A stretch of 39,416 nucleotides of DNA, taken from the NCBI RefSeq assembly GCF_004962925.1, contig NZ_SUEO01000031.1, forward strand, positions 1-39,416, written 5' to 3'. A model generated the notes under the pieces. That model was not told where the DNA came from. It was given only the letters and a program-made list of their open reading frames with translations, and did no database searches. The stretch comes from Mesorhizobium sp. Lineage in GTDB: Bacteria > Pseudomonadota > Alphaproteobacteria > Rhizobiales > Rhizobiaceae. This document shows, piece by piece, positions 1 to 8,368 of the stretch (its first letter is position 1; each line of letters starts with the position of its first letter). Both the position numbers and the translations under genes were made by a program.

Positions 1-1
1 C

Positions 2-991
2 TCGGCACTTGAGGGCCCGGCGGCTGAGGACACCGAGCCAATGGCAACAGCGCCGGCCGCCACGCCGGCGGCGGCCCAGGACATGACCGGCACGGTTGCG
101 CCCGCAGATGCTTCGATAGCGGCAGCCACTGCCAAGATCGACATCCCGACCGATGCCGGTCCGGCTGCATTGCGTGACGCGGCGACTGGCGGCGACGCCA
201 AGGCGTTGTTCGAAATCGGCTCGCGCTACGCCGAATCGCGCGGCGCCAAGCAAGACATGGCAGCGGCGGCCAAATGGTACGAGAAGGCCGCAGAGCTCGG
301 CTTCGCACCGGCGGAATACCGCATCGGGAATTTCTATGAGAAGGGCATCGGCGTCGCGCGCGACGTCAAGAAGGCGAAGACCTGGTACCAACTCGCCGCG
401 GAGCAAGGCAACGCCAGCGCCATGCACAATCTCGCCGTGCTCTTTGCCATGGCGGCGGACGGCGTGACCGACAATGAGTCGGCCGCGCACTGGTTCCAGG
501 CTGCCGCCGATCTCGGCGTCAAGGACAGCCAGTTCAATCTCGGCATCCTGGCGGCGAAGGGCGTCGGCATGAAGCAGAATCTCGAGGAATCCTACAAATG
601 GTTCGCGCTCGTCGCCAAGACCGGCGACAAGGATGCGGCGGCAAAGCGCGACGAAATTGCCAAGGCGCTCAGGCCCGAGCAGCTCGAACGCGCACGCGCC
701 GTCACCGAACTGTGGAAGGCGAAACCGCTGGATCCGGCGGCCAATTCGGCCGACATTCCTGAATCGTGGCAGGACGGCACGCCGCAGACGACCGCCAGCG
801 TCGACATGAAGAAGGCCGTTCAGAACATCCAGCGCATTCTCAACAAGAACGGCTATGAAGCCGGCAACCCCGATGGCTTGATGGGCCTGAAGACCAAGAA
901 CGCCATCATGGCTTTCCAGACCGACAACGACATGACGGCGACCGGTACGGTCGACGAAAAGCTGGTCAAGGCGCTGCTTGCGCGCAAATAA
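2..991 (+). CDS. PodJ-like polarity protein, C-terminal part (5' end outside window)
   Basis: The reading frame is open from base 2 with no stop before the first ATG at 41, so this is the C-terminal part of a longer protein. It holds about four Sel1 (TPR-like) repeats between roughly residues 45 and 200 counted from ATG 41, with typical GDAKALFEIG, A-KWYEKAAELG and GVARDVKKAKTWY signatures. A peptidoglycan-binding type 1 domain fills the last 60 residues (IQRILNKNGY, PDGLMGLKTKNAI, FQ, TGTVD). Sel1 repeats followed by a C-terminal peptidoglycan-binding domain are the periplasmic half of Caulobacter PodJ, the polar localisation factor for pili and holdfast. That identification is an inference, because the coiled-coil N-terminus and membrane segment are not visible. 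Other Sel1/peptidoglycan-binding proteins remain possible. The gene ends 192 bases before the next start. Confidence 0.7.
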   Translation, partial: SALEGPAAEDTEPMATAPAATPAAAQDMTGTVAPADASIAAATAKIDIPTDAGPAALRDAATGGDAKALFEIGSRYAESRGAKQDMAAAAKWYEKAAELGFAPAEYRIGNFYEKGIGVARDVKKAKTWYQLAAEQGNASAMHNLAVLFAMAADGVTDNESAAHWFQAAADLGVKDSQFNLGILAAKGVGMKQNLEESYKWFALVAKTGDKDAAAKRDEIAKALRPEQLERARAVTELWKAKPLDPAANSADIPESWQDGTPQTTASVDMKKAVQNIQRILNKNGYEAGNPDGLMGLKTKNAIMAFQTDNDMTATGTVDEKLVKALLARK

Positions 992-1183
992 CGGCAGATG
1001 CGTCGTTTACACGATGCCTTTGCCACACATTTGCCTGTTAACTGATTGAGTTGTTTTTTGTTTCGGCTGTACAGCGGGGTTTGACTTCGCCGTCCTGCCG
1101 GCGCAAGAACAATTTAGCTTTTTGGCGCAAAAATGCCCGCAACGGTTGCATTCGCCGACAGGCAAACTGATCGAGACTGACGG

Positions 1184-2107
1184 GTGGGCATCTATCTCCC
1201 GATCGCGGAAATTTCCGTCAACGTCTTCGTGCTGCTTGCCATGGGCGCGGCGGTAGGCTTCCTATCGGGCATGTTCGGAGTGGGCGGCGGCTTCCTCATC
1301 ACGCCGCTGCTGATCTTCTACAACATACCGCCGGCGATCGCGGTCGCCACCGGCGCCAACCAGGTCATCGCCTCTTCCTTCTCCGGTGCATTGTCGCATG
1401 TGAAGCGCGGCACGCTCGATTTCAAGCTCGGCGGAGTGCTTTTGGCAGGCGGTATCGTCGGCTCAACCGGCGGCATCTTTGTCTTTGGCTTCTTGCGCCG
1501 GCTCGGCCAGCTCGACCTGTTCATCTCGCTGCTCTACGTCGTGCTGCTTGGCACCGTCGGCGGGCTGATGCTGGTCGAGAGCGTCAATGCGCTGCGCGCC
1601 ACCCGCAGTGGTGCCGCGCCGGTGCTGAAGAAATCCGGCCAGCACAACTGGATCCACCGCTTGCCGCTGAAGATGCGATTCAGGGCCTCGAAGCTTTTCG
1701 TCAGCGTCATCCCGGTGCTCGGCCTCGGCGCCGGTATCGGCTTCCTGTCGTCGATCATGGGCGTCGGCGGCGGCTTCATCATGGTGCCGGCGCTGATCTA
1801 TCTCTTGAAAGTGCCGACCAACGTCGTCATCGGCACCTCGCTGTTCCAGATCATCTTCACCTCGGCCTACACCACACTGGTCCATGCCACCACCAACCAG
1901 ACAGTCGACGTCATGCTCGCCTTCCTGTTGATGGCGGGCGGCGTCGCCGGCGCGCAATATGGCGCCAAGGCTGGCCAAAGGCTGCGTGGCGAGCAGCTCA
2001 GGGCGCTGCTGGCACTGCTGGTGCTGGCGGTCGCCATCCGGCTCGCCATCGATCTGTTCGTGACGCCGCCCAACCTCTATTCCCTGTCCGGCGTGGGTCT
2101 GACCTGA
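1184..2107 (+). CDS. TauE/SafE family sulfite/organosulfonate exporter-like permease
   Basis: This 307-residue integral membrane protein has about eight hydrophobic segments. It shows the internal duplication of the TauE/SafE (DUF81) family: the glycine-rich motif GMFGVGGGFLITPLLI near residue 30 is repeated as SIMGVGGGFIMVPALI near residue 190. Family members export sulfite, sulfoacetate or related anions. The start is a GTG with only a weak Shine-Dalgarno; no ATG fits the predicted first membrane helix. The stop TGA overlaps the ATG of the next gene by one base, so the two are very probably co-translated. A sulfite dehydrogenase operon lies 3.3 kb downstream, which favours sulfite as substrate, but the sequence alone does not prove specificity. 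Confidence 0.85.
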   Translation: MGIYLPIAEISVNVFVLLAMGAAVGFLSGMFGVGGGFLITPLLIFYNIPPAIAVATGANQVIASSFSGALSHVKRGTLDFKLGGVLLAGGIVGSTGGIFVFGFLRRLGQLDLFISLLYVVLLGTVGGLMLVESVNALRATRSGAAPVLKKSGQHNWIHRLPLKMRFRASKLFVSVIPVLGLGAGIGFLSSIMGVGGGFIMVPALIYLLKVPTNVVIGTSLFQIIFTSAYTTLVHATTNQTVDVMLAFLLMAGGVAGAQYGAKAGQRLRGEQLRALLALLVLAVAIRLAIDLFVTPPNLYSLSGVGLT

Positions 2108-2898
2108 TGGCGGGCTTGAGGGCGTTCTTGGCCGTTGCCTCGCTGTCGCTGTTCGCCGCCGTGTCACCGGGAAAAGCGCAGACCCCGACTACCGAAAACA
2201 TCCAGATCGGCCTGTCCACCGATCATGTCTCGATCACCGCCGGCTTTTCCGGTGCCGACCTCACCATCTTCGGATCATTGGAAAATGCCGACCCGCTTGT
2301 CGCGCGCCAGGGTCGCTACGACATCATCGTCGTGCTGGAAGGTCCGGCCCGGCCGGTCGTCGTGCGCCGCAAGGACCGGGTGCTCGGCATCTGGGTCAAT
2401 CTGGAGTCCGAGACCTTCGAGAATGTGCCGGTGTCCTATTCGGTGGCGACGACGCGCCCGCTGCAGGACGTCACCGACCCCAACAGCTACAAGCAACTGT
2501 CGCTCGGCGCCGCCAACCTCTACATGCAGCCGGCCGACGACGGCGACAGCCCGGCGACGATCGAGGAATTCACCGCGGCGCTGCGCGAGCGCAAAACGGC
2601 GACCGGCCTCTACAGCGAGAATGTCGGCGGCGTGCAGTTCCTGTCGCAGAACCTGTTCCGCGCCACCGTGAGACTCGCTCCCAATGTCCCGGTCGGCACC
2701 CACAAGGCACGCGCGTTCCTGTTCAAGAGCGGCCTGTTCATCAAGGAAAGCTCCGCCCAGCTCGAAATCCGCAAATCCGGTTTCGAACAGTCGATCTTCC
2801 GCGTCGCCCACGATTATTCTTTCCTTTACGGCATCTTCGCCGTGTCGCTGGCCATGCTGACAGGCTGGCTCGGAAGGCTCGTCTTCCGGAAGGATTAG
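2107..2898 (+). CDS. TIGR02186-type membrane-anchored protein, partner of TauE/SafE
   Basis: The protein has 263 residues. It has an N-terminal signal peptide (hydrophobic to about residue 24, ending SPGKAQ), a periplasmic beta-rich region, and one C-terminal membrane helix (FLYGIFAVSLAMLTGWLGRLVF) followed by a short basic tail. The pattern fits TIGR02186, an alphaproteobacterial family without known function that I remember as commonly lying next to TauE/SafE permeases. The start ATG overlaps the stop of the permease gene (TGATG), a strong sign of translational coupling. A role as accessory or sensor subunit of the exporter is an inference from this context only. Confidence 0.75.
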   Translation: MAGLRAFLAVASLSLFAAVSPGKAQTPTTENIQIGLSTDHVSITAGFSGADLTIFGSLENADPLVARQGRYDIIVVLEGPARPVVVRRKDRVLGIWVNLESETFENVPVSYSVATTRPLQDVTDPNSYKQLSLGAANLYMQPADDGDSPATIEEFTAALRERKTATGLYSENVGGVQFLSQNLFRATVRLAPNVPVGTHKARAFLFKSGLFIKESSAQLEIRKSGFEQSIFRVAHDYSFLYGIFAVSLAMLTGWLGRLVFRKD

Positions 2899-2907
2899 AT
2901 CCTTTCC

Positions 2908-2928
2908 AAAAAGGTGGTTCCCCTTTTT
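2908..2928 (+). terminator. Hairpin after the TauE/SafE-TIGR02186 pair
   Basis: A 7-bp perfect stem (AAAAAGG, 2908-2914, with CCTTTTT, 2922-2928) encloses a 7-base loop and starts 10 bases after the stop codon. The T-run is part of the stem, as in bidirectional intrinsic terminators. No long U-tract follows it. Confidence 0.45.
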
Positions 2929-3009
2929 GCGTTCGTGGGTTAGACCGCGACCCCCGGCCCGGCCGGACACGAGCTGTCGCTCCCCCAAATCAAAATACAG
3001 GACTTTGCG

Positions 3010-4266
3010 ATGCGACCAGCATTCGGCGGTATCGATTTCGGCACGTCAAATTCCACCGTTGGTGTTGTCCGCAACGGGCGGCCGCGCCTTGTGGCGCTGG
3101 AGGACGGCCAAGTCACGCTGCCCAGCGCGGTGTTCTTCAACTTCGAAGACAACCGTACCTATTTCGGGCGCAGCGCCATCGGCAATTATACCGACAGCAT
3201 CGAAGGTCGCCTGATGCGCTCGCTGAAGAGCGTGCTCGGCAGTTCGCTTGTCCATGAAAAGACGCGCATCAAGGCACGGTCGATCGCCTTTACCGAGATC
3301 ATCGGTCTGTTCGTCGGCCATCTCAGGAAAAGGCTGGAAGAGGACGCCGGCGACCTGGTCGAGAGCGTGGTGCTTGGCCGGCCGGTGCAGTTCGTCGACG
3401 ATGATGCCGAGGCCGATGCCAAGGCTGAAGGTGAACTCGAAAACGCGGCGCGCGCCCAGGGCTTCAAGCATATAGCCTTTCAGTTCGAGCCGATCGCGGC
3501 GGCGCTCGACTACGAGCAGAAGGTCACGCGGGAGGAACTGGCGCTGATCGTCGACATGGGCGGCGGCACATCCGACTTCTCGATCGTGCGGGTCTCGCCG
3601 CAGCGCGCCCGCTCTCTCGATCGAAAGGACGACATTCTGGCGAGCCGAGGCATCCACATCGGCGGCACCGACTTCGACCGGCTGCTGAGCATCGCCCATG
3701 TGATGCCGCAGCTCGGCTATCTCTCGCCGACCAAGGACGGCAAGCGCAACTTGCCGGCCAGCTATTTCATCGATCTGGCGACATGGCAGCGCATCAATCT
3801 GGTCTACACCGCCCGGGCGATGACGCATCTGCGCCAGATACGCTACGAGGCGGAACGCGCCGACCTGGTCGACCGTTTCATCCATATCGTCGAGCATCGT
3901 TACGGGCACGCACTGGCCGCTTTGGTTGAAAAAGCCAAGATCGAGCTGACGGAGCAACTTTCCGGCGATGTCGTGGTCGCGTTGCCCGGAGCGAAGTTCG
4001 CGGCAGAAATTTCGCGCGCCGGGCTTGAGGCCACGATCGCCAGGGACATCGAGCGGGTTGCCGCGACGGTCGGTGAGACGATCCGTGACGCGCAGGTGAA
4101 ACCGTCCGACATCACCGCGGTGTTCCTGACCGGCGGATCGACCGCCATCCCGCTGGCAAAGCAACAGATACTAGCCTTGGTGCCGCAGGCGTCCGTCATC
4201 GAAGGCGACATGTTCGGCTCGGTCGGGCTTGGGCTGGCGCTCGACGCGCAGCGGAAATTCGGCTGA
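3010..4266 (+). CDS. Hsp70-family protein, YegD-like
   Basis: This 418-residue protein has an actin-like ATPase fold. The phosphate-1 motif GGIDFGTSNSTVGVV is near the start, phosphate-2 LIVDMGGGTSDFSIV lies around residue 180, and the adenosine motif FLTGGSTAIPLAK is near residue 375. It ends soon after the nucleotide-binding domain and has no room for a full DnaK substrate-binding domain and lid, which is the layout of E. coli YegD (about 450 residues). Clients are unknown. An AGGA Shine-Dalgarno lies 7 bases before the ATG. The gene converges with the LysR gene, with only 6 bases between the two stops. Confidence 0.85.
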   Translation: MRPAFGGIDFGTSNSTVGVVRNGRPRLVALEDGQVTLPSAVFFNFEDNRTYFGRSAIGNYTDSIEGRLMRSLKSVLGSSLVHEKTRIKARSIAFTEIIGLFVGHLRKRLEEDAGDLVESVVLGRPVQFVDDDAEADAKAEGELENAARAQGFKHIAFQFEPIAAALDYEQKVTREELALIVDMGGGTSDFSIVRVSPQRARSLDRKDDILASRGIHIGGTDFDRLLSIAHVMPQLGYLSPTKDGKRNLPASYFIDLATWQRINLVYTARAMTHLRQIRYEAERADLVDRFIHIVEHRYGHALAALVEKAKIELTEQLSGDVVVALPGAKFAAEISRAGLEATIARDIERVAATVGETIRDAQVKPSDITAVFLTGGSTAIPLAKQQILALVPQASVIEGDMFGSVGLGLALDAQRKFG

Positions 4267-4272
4267 TCCAGC

Positions 4273-5175
4273 CTACCCCTGGACGGGCTCGCCGGCCTTC
4301 GTACCGAGATGCGCTTTGAGCGCCATCTGGGCCAGGCTTGCCTGCCGGTCGCGGTGGGTGATCATGGCGAAATCGCGCTTCGGCAGATCGATCGACACGG
4401 ACCGCAAGCTGCCTTCGGCGACCGCGCGCGCGACGACGAGCTCCGAAATGATGGTGGCGCCGGCGCCGGCCTCGACCGCTTGGCGGACCGCCTCGTTGCT
4501 CGGCAGCACCAGGAATATCCTGAGGTTCGCGAACGAAATCCCCTCGCGGCGGGCAAGATCTTCCAGCACCTCGCGGGTGCCCGACCCGCATTCCCTGATG
4601 ATCCACCGGAGCTCCCTGATATCGGGATGCCCTTGCGAGACTTCAGCGATCTCGGGATGAGAGTGCGCCACGACCAGCATCAGGCGATCCACATCGACCT
4701 TGGCGCGCCGCAAAATGTCTGAATCAGTGCGCCCCTCGACCAGGCCAAAATCCGCCGTGCCGTCCAGGACATTGTTCTCGACCTGTCTGGTGTTGCCGAT
4801 GGTCACGCTCAGCCTGACGGCGGGATAGGCCTCGTGGAAGGAGGCCAGCCGGCGCGGCAGCCAGTAGCTGGCGATGGTTTGGCTGGCGGCGATCGAAAGA
4901 CTGCCGGTAATCGTCTGCGATACATGCTCCAGCACATTGTGAGCGGCAGCCGCCCGTTCGAGCACGGCCTTGGCTTCGGGCAGGAACCTGCGCCCGGTCT
5001 GCGCAAGCTCGATGTTGCGGCCGACCCGGTTGAACAGCTGGACGCCGTGCTGCTGTTCGAGCGAGCGGATGGCGGCCGACGCCGCCGACTGGGAAATGCC
5101 CAGCAGCTCGGCCGCCTTGGTCATATGCCCTCGTTCGGCGACGGCAACGAAGATCCGCAATTGGTCCAGCGTCAT
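4273..5175 (-). CDS. LysR-family transcriptional regulator
   Basis: The 300-residue protein has a winged helix-turn-helix at the N-terminus (LDQLRIFVAVAERGHMTKAAELLGISQSAASAAI is in family register, given here as position 3 to 36 only) and a periplasmic-binding-protein-like effector domain from about residue 90. I chose the ATG at 5175 because it gives the canonical LysR start MTLDQLRIF. An in-frame TTG 18 bases upstream (5193) is the alternative. The gene is divergent from the small ORF and soeABC operon, the usual arrangement for a LysR protein controlling its neighbour, so regulation of sulfite oxidation is likely but inferred. The effector is unknown. Confidence 0.88.
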   Translation of the reverse strand: MTLDQLRIFVAVAERGHMTKAAELLGISQSAASAAIRSLEQQHGVQLFNRVGRNIELAQTGRRFLPEAKAVLERAAAAHNVLEHVSQTITGSLSIAASQTIASYWLPRRLASFHEAYPAVRLSVTIGNTRQVENNVLDGTADFGLVEGRTDSDILRRAKVDVDRLMLVVAHSHPEIAEVSQGHPDIRELRWIIRECGSGTREVLEDLARREGISFANLRIFLVLPSNEAVRQAVEAGAGATIISELVVARAVAEGSLRSVSIDLPKRDFAMITHRDRQASLAQMALKAHLGTKAGEPVQG

Positions 5176-5192
5176 AAGGAGATTAAGAAACA

Positions 5193-5207
5193 AATTCGAT
5201 TGGAATT
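5193..5207. promoter_or_regulatory. Candidate LysR operator dyad between lysR and the soe operon
   Basis: A perfect 5-bp inverted repeat with a 5-base spacer (AATTC-GATTG-GAATT) lies 18 bases upstream of the lysR ATG in the AT-rich divergent promoter region. Spacing and position suit a LysR-type binding site, but the T-N11-A core is not clear-cut. The region 5176-5300 otherwise shows only AT-rich DNA with a second loose dyad (TTAGA at 5222, TCTAA at 5244). Confidence 0.35.
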
Positions 5208-5300
5208 ACAAGAGCAACTTGTTAGACGGATCGGTCGTTTTGTTCTAAGTTTTTGGGCGAAATTGGAAAAATATCGCGGCTAACCCGCAAAGGGCAGAAA

Positions 5301-5453
5301 GTGGTCGGGCGATTCAAATCCCTGTTTGCCCATTGGACGCGCGGCCTCCGGCGGCGCCTCACCGGCGACGGCTATCATCCGGAAAAGCATTACATGCGCG
5401 GCCCCGGTCCGAAGACGCAAGCCAAATACTCGGACCGCAAAAGTAGATCATGA
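5301..5453 (+). CDS. Small basic protein of unknown function coupled to soeA
   Basis: A 50-codon ORF with GTG start (AGGG 7-10 bases upstream) ends in TGA at 5451-5453, overlapping the soeA ATG by four bases (ATGA). The frame extends upstream to a TTG at 5253, but GC-rich third positions typical of this genome begin near 5301. The product is short and strongly basic. Its N-terminal half could form an amphipathic helix (FKSLFAHWTRGLRRRL), and its tail is hydrophilic (GPGPKTQAKYSDRKSRS). I do not recognise a family. The overlap with soeA suggests co-translation and a role with the enzyme (assembly, or simply translational coupling), which is inference. A chance ORF remains possible. Confidence 0.5.
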   Translation: MVGRFKSLFAHWTRGLRRRLTGDGYHPEKHYMRGPGPKTQAKYSDRKSRS

Positions 5454-8368
5454 CGAACGGACCGCCGCGCGGCGCCAATTCCGCACCGTCCCAACGGCCG
5501 CTTGCCGACACGCGTGCGCCCGACGAAGGCGATGGCGTCGACACTTCGCCTGACGTCTCCGACAGCATCGCCAAGACCACCTGCTATATGTGCGCCTGCC
5601 GCTGCGGCATCGACGTCCACATCAAGGACGGCAAGGTCCGCTACATCAACGGCAACAAGGACCATCCGGTTAATCGCGGCGTGCTGTGCGGCAAGGGCAG
5701 TGCCGGCATCATGCAGCACTACAGTCCAGCCCGGTTGAAGAAACCATTGCTGCGTACAGGTCCGCGCGGCTCGGGAGAATTCCGCGAAATCGAGTGGGAG
5801 GAAGCGTTCTCGATCGCGACGGAACGGCTTTCGAAAATCCGCCGGACCAATCCGAAGAAACTCGCCTTCTTCACCGGGCGGGACCAGTCGCAATCCTTGA
5901 CCGGCTGGTGGGCGAGCCAGTTCGGTACGCCGAACTTCGCCGCCCATGGCGGCTTCTGCTCGGTCAATATGGCGGCCGGCGGCCTCTACACGATCGGCGG
6001 CTCGTTCTGGGAGTTCGGCGAGCCCGATTGGGACAACACCAAATATTTCATGCTGTTCGGCGTTGCCGAAGACCATGATTCCAATCCGATCAAGATCGGC
6101 CTCGGCAAGCTCAAGGCGCGCGGCGCCAAGGTGGTCTCGATCAATCCGTGCCGCACCGGCTACAACGCCATTGCCGATGACTGGATCGGCATCCGGCCCG
6201 GCACCGACGGCCTGTTCGTGTTTGCCCTCATCCACGAGTTGCTGAAGGCCGGCCGCGTCGATCTGGGTTATTTGCTGCGTTACACCAACGCCCATGTCCT
6301 CGTCATCCAGGAGCCGGGCGCGCCGGATGACGGGCTGTTCGCGCGCGACAGTGATGACAATCCGCTGGCCTGGGACAGGGTGGCGAAGATGCCTGTCAAC
6401 GCCACCGATGCCGATGCAAAACCGGCGCTGACCGGCAATTTCACGATCGATGGTCGCCGCTGCGTGCCGGTCTTCCAGCTCATCGCCGATCGCTATCTGC
6501 AGGAGAACTATTCTCCAGATGCGGTTGCCGAACGCTGCGGCGTTTCAGGCGACACGATCCGGCGCATTGCTGCGGAGCTCGCTCATGTCGCTTTCGAGCA
6601 AGCGATCGAACTGCCGATAGCGTGGACCGACTGGGCCGGCCGCCGGCACGAGACGATCAAGGGCCGGCCGGTGTCGATGCATGCGATGCGCGGCATCTCG
6701 GCCCATTCGAACGGGTTTCACACCTGCCGGGCCATCCACCTGCTCCAGGTGCTTCTCGGCACCGTGGACGTGCCGGGCGGGTTTCGCTTCAAGCCGCCTT
6801 ATCCCCGTTCGGCGCCGCCGGGGCCGAAGCCGGCGGGCAAGGACGTCAAGCCGATGACGCCGCTTGAAGGCATGCCGCTCGGCTTCGTCTGCGGACCGGA
6901 CGATCTGCTGGTCGATGACGCCGGCACGCCTGTTCGCATCGACAAGGCCTATTCCTGGGACGCGCCGCTCGCCGCGCACGGCCTCATGCACACGGTCATC
7001 CGCAACGCCTGGGCCGGCGATCCCTACAAGATCGACACGCTGATGATGTACATGTCCAACATGGCCTGGAACTCGTCGATGAACACCGTCGAGACGATGG
7101 CGATGCTGACCGACAGCGACGAGGCCGGAAACTACAAGATCCCCTTCATCATTTATTCCGATGCCTATTATTCCGAGACCGTGCCGTTCGCCGATCTCGT
7201 GCTTCCCGACACCACCTATCTCGAAAGGCATGACTGCATCAGCCTGCTCGACCGGCCGATCAGCCATGCCGACGGCCCGGGCGATGCCATCCGCCATCCC
7301 GTCGTTGAGCCGGATCGTGATGTCAGGCCATTCCAGACGGTGCTGATCGAGCTCGGCGCGCGGCTCGGCCTACCCGGTTTCGTCGACGATGACGGATCGG
7401 CCAAATACCGCGACTATGCCGATTATATCGTCAACCATGAGCGCACGCCCGGAATCGGCCCGCTCGCCGGCTGGCGCGGCAAGGACGGAACCTTGACCGG
7501 CAAGGGCGAGGCCAATCCCGACCAGCTGCAGCGTTACATCGACAATGGCGGCTTCTGGCACCACGATTTTGCGGACGACCAGCGCTACTACAAGATGGCC
7601 AACCGCTCCTATCTCGACTTCGCCGAGAACATGGGCTTCATCCCGAAAGCCGAGCCGATCGTCTTCCAGCTCTATTCGGAACCGATTCAGCGGTTTCGCC
7701 TCGCCGCGCGCGGCCATGGGCGGATGCTGCCGCCGGAGGCGGAGCGCAGCCGCATCGAGACCTATATGGACCCGCTGCCGTTCTGGTATGCACCCTTCGA
7801 GGAAGCGGCTGTCGACACGCAGATCTATCCGCTGCATGCGCTGACGCAGCGGCCGATGCACATGTATCATTCCTGGGGCTCGCAGAACGCCTGGCTCAGG
7901 CAGATTACTAGCCAGAATCGGCTGTTCGTGCACAACCGGACCGCCGCCAGCCTCGGCCTTGTCGATGACGACTGGGTTTGGATCGAGAGCATCAACGGCA
8001 AGGTCAAGGGACAGATCAAGCTGGTCGACGGCGTCAACGCGGATACGGTGTGGACCTGGAACGCCATTGGCAAGCGGCGCGGCAGCTGGGGGCTGAAGGA
8101 CGACGCCGCCGAGAGCAACCGCGGCTTCCTGCTCAATCATATCATCGGTGACCAGACCGGCAAGCGCTATTCGAACTCCGACCCGGTCACCGGTCAGGCG
8201 GCATGGTTCGACCTGCGCGTCCGCATCGTCAAATGCGCGGCTGAGGAAGCCGGCTTCACCGAGCCGCAGTTCGAGCGGTTCCGGCAACCGCCGCATTTCG
8301 AACCCCCGCCCGACAAGCTCACTTTCGGCGCCGAGTTCCGCCGGCAAAGAGAAGCCGCCAGACCATGA
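5450..8368 (+). CDS. soeA: Sulfite dehydrogenase (quinone) molybdopterin subunit SoeA
   Basis: This 972-residue protein is a DMSO-reductase-family molybdoenzyme. An N-terminal [4Fe-4S] motif has Cys45, Cys48, Cys52 and Cys80, followed by Lys82 (GVLCGKG). The probable molybdenum ligand is Cys170 in FCSVNMAAGG. A bis-MGD-binding C-terminal domain is present (ALTQRPMHMYHSWGSQNAW, then VHNRTAASLGLVDDDWVWI). There is no twin-arginine signal peptide, so the subunit should face the cytoplasm. Together with a four-cluster ferredoxin subunit and a DmsC-type anchor, size and order match SoeABC, which oxidises sulfite to sulfate and passes electrons to quinone. Polysulfide/thiosulfate reductase relatives share this layout; the missing Tat signal and the nearby TauE/SafE gene favour SoeA. 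The stop overlaps the soeB ATG by four bases. Confidence 0.82.
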   Translation: MTNGPPRGANSAPSQRPLADTRAPDEGDGVDTSPDVSDSIAKTTCYMCACRCGIDVHIKDGKVRYINGNKDHPVNRGVLCGKGSAGIMQHYSPARLKKPLLRTGPRGSGEFREIEWEEAFSIATERLSKIRRTNPKKLAFFTGRDQSQSLTGWWASQFGTPNFAAHGGFCSVNMAAGGLYTIGGSFWEFGEPDWDNTKYFMLFGVAEDHDSNPIKIGLGKLKARGAKVVSINPCRTGYNAIADDWIGIRPGTDGLFVFALIHELLKAGRVDLGYLLRYTNAHVLVIQEPGAPDDGLFARDSDDNPLAWDRVAKMPVNATDADAKPALTGNFTIDGRRCVPVFQLIADRYLQENYSPDAVAERCGVSGDTIRRIAAELAHVAFEQAIELPIAWTDWAGRRHETIKGRPVSMHAMRGISAHSNGFHTCRAIHLLQVLLGTVDVPGGFRFKPPYPRSAPPGPKPAGKDVKPMTPLEGMPLGFVCGPDDLLVDDAGTPVRIDKAYSWDAPLAAHGLMHTVIRNAWAGDPYKIDTLMMYMSNMAWNSSMNTVETMAMLTDSDEAGNYKIPFIIYSDAYYSETVPFADLVLPDTTYLERHDCISLLDRPISHADGPGDAIRHPVVEPDRDVRPFQTVLIELGARLGLPGFVDDDGSAKYRDYADYIVNHERTPGIGPLAGWRGKDGTLTGKGEANPDQLQRYIDNGGFWHHDFADDQRYYKMANRSYLDFAENMGFIPKAEPIVFQLYSEPIQRFRLAARGHGRMLPPEAERSRIETYMDPLPFWYAPFEEAAVDTQIYPLHALTQRPMHMYHSWGSQNAWLRQITSQNRLFVHNRTAASLGLVDDDWVWIESINGKVKGQIKLVDGVNADTVWTWNAIGKRRGSWGLKDDAAESNRGFLLNHIIGDQTGKRYSNSDPVTGQAAWFDLRVRIVKCAAEEAGFTEPQFERFRQPPHFEPPPDKLTFGAEFRRQREAARP

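Noticed and set aside
3046..4164. 372-codon open frame antisense to the Hsp70 gene
   Set aside because: It has no recognisable motif and is fully covered by a clear Hsp70-family gene.
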